A DNA stretch of 23,207 nucleotides, taken from JBEKZQ01 sp049509675. Lineage in GTDB: Bacteria; Planctomycetota; Planctomycetia; Pirellulales; Thermoguttaceae. Below the pieces are notes generated by a model. It was not told where the DNA came from, did no database searches, and worked only from the letters and a program-made list of their open reading frames with translations. This document shows positions 12,724 to 21,234 of the stretch, in pieces (the first letter of the stretch is position 1; each line of letters starts with the position of its first letter). Location: NCBI GenBank assembly GCA_049509675.1, contig JBEKZQ010000060.1, positions 1-23,207 of the forward strand, in the 5' to 3' direction. The translations under genes were made by a program, and so were the position numbers.

Positions 12724-14824
12724 ACTCGCTCCCGTTACCGCCCGCCGCGGTGGGTTTCACCACCGCGCGGTTCCCCTCGCTCTCCGGTTCCACGATCAAC
12801 ACGTTCTTGCCGAAATCGGCCTCGTCGTCCCCGACGGCCCGGCCGCGGTCGTCCAGGCGGACGTCGGCCTCCAGCGTCCGCTTCCTGGCCACGCGGACCA
12901 GCCGCTCGTAAAGGTTGTCGCGATCGGTCCGATTGACGCGGCTGACGGCCGTGGCCACTTCGCCCAGGTAGCGCAGGAACAGCGCCCGCCGCTGGCCTTC
13001 GTGCTTCACGCGGTTGCGGCGGCGGAGGAACATGGCCAACTTGCGGCCCACGGCCTGCAAGGCCAGCCGCAACTCCTTTTGGATCTCCGGGTAGCCGGCG
13101 ATGGCCTCTTTCGACTCGCTAGTAAAGGGCACCCACACGCTGGCCATGTGGACCATGATCGTCACCGGGCCGCTGGGCATCGAGCCGCGCGACTGGCTCA
13201 GCCCGTAGGCCCGCCAGTTGGTGGCCATCACGGTCTGCGTAATGGCGCAGGCGCCGGCCTGGAACTGCAGCGGCACGCGGTTGGCATAGCGCAACAGGGT
13301 CATCGATTGGCCGTCGTGCAGGTTCACGTTGCGCATCGCCTCGTGCAACTTGAGCACCTCGGCGGCCTTGAGCTTGCCGGGCGACATCCGCGTGCGCAGG
13401 GCGGCTTCCTGGAGAATTTTGTCGGCCGCGTCCGCTCCCACGCCGTCGAAGGTGGTGGAGAGGAACTGCCGCAGGGTCCGCGCGTCGCTCGCTTCCAGCA
13501 TTTCCTGGAGGACTTCGCGGGAGACCTTCTGGGCCGTCGACGTGCCGCCATAGGCCAGGCCGACCTCGATGGTGAAGGGATTGCCGCGGTACACGGCCGG
13601 GGGCCGCGTGGCCGCCGCATAGAACTCGCCCGGCACCAACTGGTGCAGCCCGCGCAGGATCAACTCCTCGCCGATGGGCGACAGGCAATCGGTGGCCGGG
13701 GCGCTGATCTTCGTCTGCTGGATGGCCTGGTACAAGCGGTCGGCCTCGTGGCGGCCGCACTTGGGCGTGCTGGCCCGCGTGCTGAGCCGGGCCGCCTCGC
13801 AGATCCGCCGGGCCACGGCCGGGCTGACGCGCGAAAAGGACTTCACCAGGAACTGCGACACGGTCGGCGCCTTGGTGTCCTTGAGCATCGCCACCAGCAT
13901 CCCCAATTCCACGCCGTAGGGATGCGGCTTGATCTCGCGCGGCTCCGGCGGCAGCACGTCGGTCACCCGCGGCCGGTCCCATACAGTACCGTCCGGATCG
14001 ACGTAGTGGATCGTCACGTGCGGGTTGGCAATGGCCGTCTGCTCCAGATAGTCGTCGACGCTGCCGCGGCCCCGCTGATAGCGGGCTTCCAGCTCGATCG
14101 TCACCCGCGTGCCGTGATCCTCGTCGTTCCACTCGATATCGAGTTTCTCGATGGCCTTGCGGCCGTGGTCGTTGGGGGGGATTTCCACCCCGTCGCCCTT
14201 GCCGTTGAGAATCTCCGGCCGGTTCCGCTTGGTATCGATCTGGATCTCGTAATAATGGGCCGGCGCACGCTTGGAAATCTTCGACATGATCTTCACCGGC
14301 TTGCCGGTCGTCAGCAGCCCGTACATGCCCGCCGCACTGATGCCGATGCCCTGCTGCCCGCGACTCATCCGCATGCGGTGGAATTTCGAGCCGTACAGCA
14401 GCTTGCCGAAGATCAAGGGGATCTGCTTGCGGAGGATTCCCGGCCCGTTGTCCTGCACGCCCACCTTGTAACGATCCTGCTCGAAACGCTCGATGTGGAC
14501 CCAGATTTCCGGCAGGATGCCCGCTTCCTCACAGGCATCGAGGGCGTTATCGACCGCTTCCTTGACGGTCGTCAGCAGGGCCTTGCGTGGGTTATCGAAC
14601 CCCAATAAGTGGCGGTTCTTGGCGAAGAACTCGCTGACCGAGATATCGCGCTGACTGGCGGCCATAGACTGCGCGGTGGCCCGGCGGCGCCGCGGCCGAC
14701 CATCGCCGTTGCTGCCAACCGGCGCATCGCAAGGGGTGTCGGCCTCCGCCTCGTCCACGTCCTCCTGCAGGTCCGTCTCACATTCATCAGGTCTCAAAGC
14801 TGCTTTCTCCGACTTCATGTCCAT
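12716..14824 (-). CDS. top6B: DNA topoisomerase VI subunit B (GHKL ATPase)
   Basis: A 702-residue protein from ATG 14824 (GGTGG lies 5 bases upstream; ATG 14818 is an alternative). A longer frame to 14965 reads through the palindromic repeat and was rejected. Residues 1-55 are a charged, Asp/Glu- then Arg-rich extension. The GHKL ATP-binding domain follows: TTVKEAVDNALDACEEAG (Glu89, Asn93), VQDNGPGI (Asp125) and SRGQQGIGISAAG (156-161 loop). The transducer region contains QFLVKSFSRV, where the Lys is the expected ATP-sensing switch residue. It clamps DNA and drives strand passage with subunit A. It is the first gene of the operon, and the repeat element sits only about 20 bases before its start. 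Confidence 0.92.
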   Translation of the reverse strand: MDMKSEKAALRPDECETDLQEDVDEAEADTPCDAPVGSNGDGRPRRRRATAQSMAASQRDISVSEFFAKNRHLLGFDNPRKALLTTVKEAVDNALDACEEAGILPEIWVHIERFEQDRYKVGVQDNGPGILRKQIPLIFGKLLYGSKFHRMRMSRGQQGIGISAAGMYGLLTTGKPVKIMSKISKRAPAHYYEIQIDTKRNRPEILNGKGDGVEIPPNDHGRKAIEKLDIEWNDEDHGTRVTIELEARYQRGRGSVDDYLEQTAIANPHVTIHYVDPDGTVWDRPRVTDVLPPEPREIKPHPYGVELGMLVAMLKDTKAPTVSQFLVKSFSRVSPAVARRICEAARLSTRASTPKCGRHEADRLYQAIQQTKISAPATDCLSPIGEELILRGLHQLVPGEFYAAATRPPAVYRGNPFTIEVGLAYGGTSTAQKVSREVLQEMLEASDARTLRQFLSTTFDGVGADAADKILQEAALRTRMSPGKLKAAEVLKLHEAMRNVNLHDGQSMTLLRYANRVPLQFQAGACAITQTVMATNWRAYGLSQSRGSMPSGPVTIMVHMASVWVPFTSESKEAIAGYPEIQKELRLALQAVGRKLAMFLRRRNRVKHEGQRRALFLRYLGEVATAVSRVNRTDRDNLYERLVRVARKRTLEADVRLDDRGRAVGDDEADFGKNVLIVEPESEGNRAVVKPTAAGGNGSEYD

Positions 14825-15193
14825 GGATTCCACCGGCTTGCTCGTGTAGGGTGGGTCAAGGTCGCGAAAAATTCCGGTGGGGCTCGCAAACCGACCAAAC
14901 ACTGCCCCTCCAGCGGAGCGACGGATCAAACCGACCCCCAGCGACCGAAGCCCCACCACAATCATGGTTTGCTCGACCCACCCTACAGTTCCGGGTAAAC
15001 CCGGCCTTCGTCCCCAACCGCGTAAAGTAGAGCAATTATAACGGTTATGCGGGCGGACTCCCAGGCGGTTTTTTCGGCATTTTCGGCATATCTTACCAAG
15101 GGCGTTCTATCGTTATACAAAGATTTACCCATACGACCGTTGCAAGCCGAGATTCTTACTATCCTTTTCTTACCAGCCATGAGGAGTGTGACT
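14825..15193. other. Divergent intergenic region between topoisomerase VI B and the small secreted proteins
   Basis: It contains repeat copy B (14845-14988) next to the subunit B start, then about 200 bases of AT-richer DNA. A TATAAT lies on the minus strand at 15035-15040 and could be a -10 element for the topoisomerase operon, but the -35 position (near 15060) does not resemble TTGACA. No ORF in this gap is credible. Confidence 0.4.
14845..14988 (-). repeat. MITE-like palindromic element, copy B
   Basis: It starts TGTAGGGTGGGTCAAGG and ends CTCGACCCACCCTACA. Read on the minus strand it matches copy A at 10289-10430: TAGGGTGGGTCGAGCAAACC, GGTGGGGCTTCGGTCGCT, GGTCGGTTTGCGAGCCCC and GCGACCTTGACCCACC, with a divergent middle. 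Length 144 bases against 142. It lacks the outer CCCGGATTATTCAT arms of copy A. It lies in the leader of the topoisomerase VI operon. Confidence 0.8.
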
Positions 15194-15613
15194 ATGGTCC
15201 GCAAGATATCCTGCCTGGCAATCGCGTTGGCGGCGGCCGGGTGCCTCGGCGTCCAGGACGTGCAGGCCCAGGGCGTTGGCCCCGTGCCCAACGGCCTGTA
15301 CCACAACTACTATGTCGGCCCGCAGGGTCCGAACGGCGTGGGGGCGGAACTGTACCCCTGCCCGCGTCCTACGCCGCAACTGGTGGGGCACACGTACATC
15401 ACCTACCAGCCGTTGGCGCCCCACGAGTTCCTGTACACGCACCATCAAGTGTACTGGACGGCGCATCCCGACGGCAGCTCCACGCGCACCTGCGTGTGCT
15501 GGATGCACTGGCCCGTCATGAAGGAGTGTTTGCCCTCGACGTTCTTTGCCCCAGCGGCCCCGATCTGCACTTCGCTGGCAACGCCCTACACCACGTGCTT
15601 CCCCGGAAACTAA
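15194..15613 (+). CDS. Small secreted protein of unknown function (139 aa)
   Basis: ATG 15194 follows GAGGAG with a 7-base spacer, a strong site, and is preferred to ATG 15179. Residues 1-25 form a signal peptide (MVRKISCLAIALAAAGCLGV, with VQAQG at the probable cleavage site). The mature part is rich in Tyr, Pro, His and Cys: LYHNYYVGPQGPNGVGAELY, HTYITYQPLAPHEFLYTHHQ, CVCWMHWP. Planctomycete genomes commonly encode such proteins. It lies 37 bases before a second small secreted gene, likely in one operon. No catalytic motif is visible; a role in the cell envelope is conceivable but not shown. Confidence 0.75.
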   Translation: MVRKISCLAIALAAAGCLGVQDVQAQGVGPVPNGLYHNYYVGPQGPNGVGAELYPCPRPTPQLVGHTYITYQPLAPHEFLYTHHQVYWTAHPDGSSTRTCVCWMHWPVMKECLPSTFFAPAAPICTSLATPYTTCFPGN

Positions 15614-15650
15614 ATTTCAAACCGCGCAAAGTATAGGAGCCAAGCGACCC

Positions 15651-16031
15651 ATGAAATCTCTGCGAGTCCTGGTCTTGCTCGGAACCGTTGCGGCGATGAT
15701 CGCCTGTGCCGGCACGGTCTCGGCAATCGAGTTGTACGGTTTGTTTCCGGATCGCGCCATGGCATATCGCGCCCAGTTCTACCCGTGGCACGGGTCCTTT
15801 TATGACCCGGCCTGGGGTATGCCGATTGCCCTGGTCGTGCCGCCCTCGGCCGCCAACCAGACCCATTGGGGCTGGGGGGTCGGCAACACGCGGGTCGCGC
15901 CCATCGACCATCAATTCCACCGCGGCTACCCCGGCCCGGGCTGGTACAATCGCCGCGCCTACTTGCCCACGCCTCCCTGGCCCAGCGACACCGATCAGTT
16001 CGGCGTGTACTCCCTCCGCGGCCCGTGGTAA
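15651..16031 (+). CDS. Small secreted protein of unknown function, partner of the preceding gene (126 aa)
   Basis: ATG 15651 has AGGAG 10 bases upstream. The signal peptide is MKSLRVLVLLGTVAAMIACA up to about residue 25 (GTVSAIE). The mature chain is Tyr/Trp/Pro-rich (YRAQFYPWHGSFYDP, GWYNRRAYLPTPPWP) and resembles its upstream neighbour in composition though not clearly in sequence. Only 7 bases separate it from the next gene, thpR, so all three probably share a message. Function unknown. Confidence 0.7.
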   Translation: MKSLRVLVLLGTVAAMIACAGTVSAIELYGLFPDRAMAYRAQFYPWHGSFYDPAWGMPIALVVPPSAANQTHWGWGVGNTRVAPIDHQFHRGYPGPGWYNRRAYLPTPPWPSDTDQFGVYSLRGPW

Positions 16032-16038
16032 GGCTGGC

Positions 16039-16614
16039 ATGAAGAACAACCTTCGCACCTTTGTGGCCGTGGAAATGAGCGAGGCGGTCCGCGACCGCGC
16101 GGAAGAACTGATCGGGCTGCTGCGGGCCAGCGCGGTCGACGTGAAATGGGTCGCCCGGCAGAACATGCACTTGACCCTAAAATTCCTGGACGAGGTGCCG
16201 TTGCGGGAGATTCCCGCGGTGTGCCAGGCGGTTGTCGCGGCCGTCGCCGACAGCAAGGCATTCGATTTCGAGGTCCGCTCCGCCGGCGCGTTTCCCAACA
16301 TCCGCCGGCCGCGGACCCTGTGGCTGGGCGGCGGCCGCGGCCGCGAGCAGATGATCGCCTTGCAGGAGCGACTGGAGAAGCCGCTGGCGAAACTCGGTTT
16401 TCGCAAGGAGCCGCGGCGTTTCGAGCCGCACCTGACGATCGGCCGGGTGCGCAACGGCGGCCCGGCCATGCTGGCCCTGGGCGAACTGCTCCGTCAGCAG
16501 GCCGATTTCGAGGCCGGCCGCACGCGCGTGGCGGAACTGGTCGTCTTTTCCAGTCAGTTAGGCCCACAAGGGCCGACCTACGAGGCCCTCAGCCGCGCGC
16601 CGCTGGCACGGTAG
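16039..16614 (+). CDS. thpR: RNA 2',3'-cyclic 3'-phosphodiesterase (2H family, LigT-like)
   Basis: A 191-residue cytosolic enzyme of the 2H phosphoesterase superfamily with both hallmark motifs: HLTL (His44-Leu47, in QNMHLTLKFLDEV) and HLTI (His131, in EPHLTIGRVRNGG). It begins KNNLRTFVAVEMSEAVRDR, the usual F-x-A-V start. The family hydrolyses 2',3'-cyclic phosphate ends on RNA and can ligate tRNA halves in vitro. Length is normal. A longer upstream frame was rejected because it overlaps the secreted-protein gene in another frame. No clear ribosome binding site precedes ATG 16039, consistent with coupling to the gene that ends 7 bases earlier. Confidence 0.9.
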   Translation: MKNNLRTFVAVEMSEAVRDRAEELIGLLRASAVDVKWVARQNMHLTLKFLDEVPLREIPAVCQAVVAAVADSKAFDFEVRSAGAFPNIRRPRTLWLGGGRGREQMIALQERLEKPLAKLGFRKEPRRFEPHLTIGRVRNGGPAMLALGELLRQQADFEAGRTRVAELVVFSSQLGPQGPTYEALSRAPLAR

Positions 16615-16704
16615 CCGGCCGGGCCAATGCCGCAACGCCGCAGGCGTGTAACTCGAAAGCCCAGGGGGAAACCCTGTTGTTTCACACATGTCGATACGGG
16701 TTTC

Positions 16705-16912
16705 GCCGTCCCGCAGGGACGTTTGAGAGTAGCCCAGCAGTTCACTGCTGGGAAGATGGGCAACGCGGGAATTTCCAGAGTCCCGTAGGGACGATTGAAC
16801 ACGCGGGTTTGCTCCCCTTTCAGCCGTCCCTCCGGGACTTTCGGTAGGAGTTTGCCAACCGATCTCCCAGCGATGAATCGCTGGGCTACTCTCAAATGCC
16901 CCTCCGGGGCAA
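16705..16912. repeat. Array of alternating mini-hairpins between convergent genes
   Basis: Short perfect palindromes recur. Type 1: GTCCCGCAGGGAC (16708-16720), GTCCCGTAGGGAC (16780-16792), GTCCCTCCGGGAC (16826-16838) and GCCCCTCCGGGGC (16898-16910). Type 2: CCCAGCAGTTCACTGCTGGG (16733-16752) and CCCAGCGATGAATCGCTGGG (16866-16885). The two type 2 units, with TTTGAGAGTAG beside them, form 31-base inverted ends (16722-16752 and 16866-16896). The rest of the 16615-17092 gap shows no gene. Confidence 0.85.
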
Positions 16913-17092
16913 GAACTCGCCGCCCTGTTGGAACTTGTGCGTAACAACGAGGGCTGTGTGGCTGGGCTTTCGAGTCGCGCCCCAGTTGGGGCGAGATCGT
17001 GCGTCGTTCTGCAAGCTCTTTTTCAGCACCTGCCAGTGCCCTTTGGCCGCCGTCGGCAACGATCGACGCACGGTCAGGTCGTTCGGCTGGTT

Positions 17093-18052
17093 TCATCGCT
17101 CGGTCCGCCGCGACCATCGAATCCCGCAGTTCGGCAACGCCTGCTGGAGCTTCTTGACGCCTGCGTCTGAGACTTTGGTGGCGCCGAGGTCCAGCCACCG
17201 GAGTTTGCCCAGGCCTTTGAGGTGCCGCAGCCCTGCGTCCGTAACTTGGGTGCCTGCGAGGTCCAGCCACCAGAGTTCGCGCAGGCCTTTCAGGTTCTCG
17301 AGCCCTGCGTCCGTAACTTGGGTGCCGTTGAGCTCCAGACACCAGAGTTGGCCCAGGCCTTTGAGTTGCTGCAGCCCTGCATCCGTGACTTGGGTGCCGT
17401 TGAGGTCCAGCCGCCCGAGTTGGCTCAGGCCCTTGAGGTGCTGTAGCCCGACATCCGAAACTTGGGTGTCTCCGAGATGCAACTCCTGGAGCCGGCTCAG
17501 GTCTGTTAATCGATCCAACCCTGCATCCGTGACTTTACAACTGCTCAGGTACGCTGCGACAACGTTAGCAAGAAAGTCCTTGGCTGGGAAACCGCGCAGC
17601 CAGGCCGGCTCTGGCGTGTCCGGACCTGCCGACGCATTTTCGAAGGCATCAAAACCATCGTCATATTCCGCCCAGCCTTCCGCGGCTTCAATTGCCTCCA
17701 CCGCTTTTCTCTGCTTCTTCGCTCGCTCGATCTCCGTCGCCAGCCAACTGCACGGGATGGCGACGGCCAGCACGAGCATCATGAGCGCGCGGATCGAGAA
17801 CTGGAACCGCCAGCGAAAGAGCAGGGCAACCGCGAACCAGAGGAGCATGAGCAACAGAAACACGCCCACGCTGGCCAGGGCGATCAGCACCGTCCAGCCC
17901 TTGTGCTCGTTCAGCGGAAACCACCGAAACCGCTCGGACAATAACAAGAAACCTTCCGTGGCCAGAAGGACCATCAGCAGGCGAGCCGGCGTGACGCGGA
18001 ACCAGCGGCCGGCGGACTGCGCAGCGGCGGGTTGAGGTTCGCTCATGTTCAT
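17093..18052 (-). CDS. Membrane-anchored leucine-rich-repeat protein
   Basis: A 319-residue protein. Three hydrophobic segments lie at about 22-40, 53-82 and 88-106, the last in the FSIRALMMLVLAVAIPCSWL block often seen in planctomycete LRR proteins. An acidic linker (AEGWAEYDDGFDAFENA) follows. Then about six 24-residue leucine-rich repeats run from about 168 to 310, with the core TQVTDAGLxxLKGLxxLxxL. The repeats are visible in DNA as a 72-base period between about 17170 and 17530. The start codon lies 4 bases after the stop of the large secreted-protein gene (ATG 18046 is an alternative), so it is likely in that operon. Such repeats bind proteins; the ligand is unknown. Confidence 0.85.
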   Translation of the reverse strand: MNMSEPQPAAAQSAGRWFRVTPARLLMVLLATEGFLLLSERFRWFPLNEHKGWTVLIALASVGVFLLLMLLWFAVALLFRWRFQFSIRALMMLVLAVAIPCSWLATEIERAKKQRKAVEAIEAAEGWAEYDDGFDAFENASAGPDTPEPAWLRGFPAKDFLANVVAAYLSSCKVTDAGLDRLTDLSRLQELHLGDTQVSDVGLQHLKGLSQLGRLDLNGTQVTDAGLQQLKGLGQLWCLELNGTQVTDAGLENLKGLRELWWLDLAGTQVTDAGLRHLKGLGKLRWLDLGATKVSDAGVKKLQQALPNCGIRWSRRTER

Positions 18053-18056
18053 GGGA

Positions 18057-21000
18057 TTACGGCTTGCCGAAAAACACGGCCTTGCCTTCGCCGCGGGGCG
18101 CGATCACGTACTCGGCACGCTTATCGATCTGGACCGCGGCGCGGATCACGCCGCCGCGCGATTCAAACGCAATATCCTTCACTTCGAACGTCTTGCGGCC
18201 GGAGACCACGCCGTCCAGCATCTGGCCGTCGATCCCCAGCACCTGGTAGAGGGCGTAATCCACGGAAGGGTCCAGCCCCATGCGGTCCGGGCGGAACTCG
18301 ATCGTGCCCCGGTACGGGCCGCGGGGCGTGGTAAAAAGCGGCTCCGGCGGCGGCACGCGCCACTTGGCCGGGTCCAGGCGGTCGCAGCCGATCACGATGT
18401 TCCCGTGGTTGAACACGGCCACCCAGGCCCCGCGGTTCTTGCGATAGGCGACGTATTCGAGTTGGTCGTCGGGCTTATCGAAGGCCAGCGGGGCTGCCTG
18501 CCGGCCCGCGCAGGCCAGCACGCCGCGCAGGGCATCGGCCCCCTGCCACATCCATCGGCCCAGGTACACGTAGACCATCCCCTTGCCCAACGGCTTGCGC
18601 AGCACCAGCGGCCGGTCGCCGACCGAGGCGACCGTCTCCCAGCCATCGCCTGTGGCACTGAACAGGGCGCCGGAGTAATGCCCGGTCCGGCCGGCGAAAA
18701 TCTCCGGCATGCCCGTGACCGGGCCCTGCACGTCCGTACTGCCTTTGCGGAAGGTGAGGCCGAACGGCTTGCCGGCCACGCCCCCTTGCCAAGTGGGGAA
18801 GTGCTGCACGCCGACGATCACCTGGGCGCCGCTGCCGGCGGCGTCGGCGAGCTTGGTCTCGGTCTCCAACCGCACCGCGGCCTTGCCCAACACGGCCAAC
18901 ACGCCGAACGTGCGGAGGTGCTCCGGCGTGGCGCGCTCCAGGAGCACGAAGTCCACCGGGCCGTAGGGCGTGCCGGTGAGCAGCCGGGTGATATGGGCCG
19001 TGTAGGCGTCGCCGTACTTGGGGAAGAACACGTCCAGCAGGTTGTAGCCCTGCAGCTCGTCCAGCCGATCGATGAACAGGGCCAGGTGGCCGAAGTGCCG
19101 CCACTCCCACTGGGGGCCTTGCTGCGGCATCCACGGAAAGATTTTGGTGAACGCCGGCTCGCAGGTCAGTTTGCCCGTGGCGTGGTCGTAGCCGATGTAC
19201 CGCTGGAACGTGTCCATCTGGCCGAAGGGATTGTAGGGGATCCACCAGGCGTCGTCGCTGCCATGGACGATGCCCACCGGCACGATTGGGCGGCCCCGGG
19301 CCGGATGCACCATGGCAAACCGCATCGCCTCGACCAGCGGATAGACCCACTCGGCCACCACGTCGTTGGCCAGCGACGGGGCCTCGTCCAACTCCGCGCT
19401 CATCCACGAGCCGCCGGAGAGGTAGTACAGCATGCACACGTGCAGCTTCTCGTCGAGCGAGGGGAAGGGGTAATGCGTCTGCTCCCAGTAGAACCCAAAC
19501 GGCTTGCCGAACGTGCGGCCGGCGCCGCGGCCCATCGCCATCATGATGTTGGCCTGCGGGTCTTCCTCGTTCTTGAGGATCAGCAGATCGCTGCCCCGCT
19601 CGTATTCGCGGCAACTGTTGAGCGTGGGCGGGAACGGCTCGTACATCGCGGTGACGCGATCCTCGCTGCCGGCCTGGCGCTTGGCGGCCCGCACCACGTC
19701 GCTCTCGCTGACCGCGGAGCCTCCCTCGCCGCGGAACCAGAACGCCCGCAGCTTGGGATCGACGGCCAAAATCCGCCGGGCGTCGCCGGGGTTGTTGATC
19801 GACGACAGGGCGCCGCGGAGATAGGGATTGCCGCGGAACATCTCGGCCGTGGCGCCGTTGCCGGCCACGTTGCAGCCGCCGTAGCTGATCATGAACTCGT
19901 GGTACTTGCCCTTGGCCACCCCATCGAAGCAGAACGGACACAAGGCCACGTCGTCGGTGGGATAGTCGGGCCGGAAGTTCGCCTTCCAATTCTTGCGGAT
20001 CTCGGCACAGGGCACGCCTTTGGGGGTCCAGAAGTCGTAGCCGCTGGGGTACAGGCCGAAGACGAAACGCCGCAGCCGTTCGGCCGGGGAGCCGGAAGCC
20101 TTCGGCTCGGCGCCCGCCAAATCGACTTTCACCCCCGGCTCGCCCAGGTAGTTCAGGAAGAACATGCGGAAGGCCAGGCCCTTGGTGTCGGGCGTATAGT
20201 CCTGGTCGACCACCAGGTCGATCGTCACGTCGGAGGGTTCTTCCACGCTGAAGGGGACCTGGATCGAGCCGGCGCCCATCTTGTGCTTCTTGAAATCCCA
20301 CACCCGCCGGCCGTTGGCCAGGATGTAGCTGGGATGAAACTCGGCCAGCAGCACGTCGGTGCGGATATTTAGTAGGAAGCTGCGCAGCGGCTTGGGGCTT
20401 GTGCCTTCCTTGTAGCGACGGAACGTGGCGCGCAGGCCGTAGACCTTGCCGCCGCCGCTGAGCACGTAGTCCAGCACCGTGCTGTGCCAGCGGAACGGCT
20501 CGCTATAGAAGAACTCCAGGTCTTCGGAGCGGTTGCCCATGACCATGCCGCCCAGGAAGCTGATGTAGGGCCAGCGGCCGGTGAACCAGTTGACCGGCTG
20601 ATTGGAATCGAGCCTGGCGGCCGCCAACGCGCCGGCCACGTCGCCGGGATCGACGTCGATCTTCCGCTGCCACTCCTGGCCCAAGCGGCCGCGGATACGG
20701 AAGTTGGCCACATAGGCCCTGCCGGGTCCGGCCAGTTGCACGGCAATGCGGCGCGGCTGCACGTCCTGCCCCACGGTGAACGTCTGCTCCAGCAGTTTCC
20801 AATCGGTACTGCCCGTGAGTGTCTGCGGGCGGAGTCCCTCGACGTGTACTTCCTGCGGGATGTCGATTGCCAGCGACACGGCGCTGGCGTTCTCGGTCTT
20901 CACCAGCGCGGCAACCGTGTACCGTTGGCCGGCCAGCAGACGGATGTCGGGATTCTGCCAGGCCGCGGCCGTGACCACGTCGGGGCTGGCGTTGCCGGCC

Positions 21001-21191
21001 AACTCGATCGTCTTCTTGCCCTCGTAGGTCACGCGGTCGGTCAACTGGCCGGCCGGCGTCGTTCGCCACGAGCAGAGGTCGAGCGTACCGAGGTCCTTTT
21101 CCAGACATGGATCAGCCCGCTCCTGGGCGTTGCCCAACAGGGCGGTCATGCCCAAAATCAGAAATGCCGCATAACAGGATGCGCGTCTCAT
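18057..21191 (-). CDS. Large secreted protein of unknown function, possibly a glycoside-hydrolase-like multidomain protein (1044 aa)
   Basis: Residues 1-22 are a signal peptide (MRRASCYAAFLILGMTALLG, then NAQ). Residues about 30-170 look like a beta-sandwich carbohydrate-binding type domain (GQRYTVAALVKTENASAVSL, WKLLEQTFTVG). A central Trp/Tyr/Gly-rich region (about 200-740) has conserved-looking blocks such as PISFLGG-like WPYISFLGGMVMGNRSEDLE, DDVALCPFCFDG with a CPFC pair, and HPARGRPIVPVGIVHGSDDA. Residues about 750-880 (FGVLAVLGKAAVRLETETKL, QVIVGVQHFP) resemble the flavodoxin-like domain that follows TIM barrels in several glycosidases. The C-terminus is beta-rich. I cannot name a family or a catalytic pair. 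It sits between a secreted PHP hydrolase and the LRR gene. Confidence 0.7.
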   Translation of the reverse strand: MRRASCYAAFLILGMTALLGNAQERADPCLEKDLGTLDLCSWRTTPAGQLTDRVTYEGKKTIELAGNASPDVVTAAAWQNPDIRLLAGQRYTVAALVKTENASAVSLAIDIPQEVHVEGLRPQTLTGSTDWKLLEQTFTVGQDVQPRRIAVQLAGPGRAYVANFRIRGRLGQEWQRKIDVDPGDVAGALAAARLDSNQPVNWFTGRWPYISFLGGMVMGNRSEDLEFFYSEPFRWHSTVLDYVLSGGGKVYGLRATFRRYKEGTSPKPLRSFLLNIRTDVLLAEFHPSYILANGRRVWDFKKHKMGAGSIQVPFSVEEPSDVTIDLVVDQDYTPDTKGLAFRMFFLNYLGEPGVKVDLAGAEPKASGSPAERLRRFVFGLYPSGYDFWTPKGVPCAEIRKNWKANFRPDYPTDDVALCPFCFDGVAKGKYHEFMISYGGCNVAGNGATAEMFRGNPYLRGALSSINNPGDARRILAVDPKLRAFWFRGEGGSAVSESDVVRAAKRQAGSEDRVTAMYEPFPPTLNSCREYERGSDLLILKNEEDPQANIMMAMGRGAGRTFGKPFGFYWEQTHYPFPSLDEKLHVCMLYYLSGGSWMSAELDEAPSLANDVVAEWVYPLVEAMRFAMVHPARGRPIVPVGIVHGSDDAWWIPYNPFGQMDTFQRYIGYDHATGKLTCEPAFTKIFPWMPQQGPQWEWRHFGHLALFIDRLDELQGYNLLDVFFPKYGDAYTAHITRLLTGTPYGPVDFVLLERATPEHLRTFGVLAVLGKAAVRLETETKLADAAGSGAQVIVGVQHFPTWQGGVAGKPFGLTFRKGSTDVQGPVTGMPEIFAGRTGHYSGALFSATGDGWETVASVGDRPLVLRKPLGKGMVYVYLGRWMWQGADALRGVLACAGRQAAPLAFDKPDDQLEYVAYRKNRGAWVAVFNHGNIVIGCDRLDPAKWRVPPPEPLFTTPRGPYRGTIEFRPDRMGLDPSVDYALYQVLGIDGQMLDGVVSGRKTFEVKDIAFESRGGVIRAAVQIDKRAEYVIAPRGEGKAVFFGKP

Positions 21192-21234
21192 GGGAAACTC
21201 CTTCTACAAACGATTGGTTCCATCTCCAATTGCG

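Noticed and set aside
12683..14608. Plus-strand open frame of 641 codons opposite topoisomerase VI B
   Set aside because: Topoisomerase motifs on the minus strand are unambiguous; the plus frame is His/Gly/Arg-rich and typical of a GC-driven shadow.
14825..14965. N-terminal extension of topoisomerase VI B to ATG 14965
   Set aside because: The extra 47 codons are the palindromic repeat element; the repeat also occurs in non-coding DNA at 10289-10430.
16578..17342. Minus-strand open frame of 254 codons
   Set aside because: It reads through the hairpin array and the LRR coding region in the wrong frame; repeated RRHPSYGRR strings come from the DNA repeats.
17170..17530. CRISPR-like repeat array
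   Set aside because: The 72-base period is in frame with leucine-rich repeats and there are no distinct spacers.
18045..20372. Plus-strand open frame of 775 codons opposite the large secreted protein
   Set aside because: The minus-strand protein has a signal peptide and a protein-like composition; the plus frame is dominated by Ala, His, Gly and Arg.
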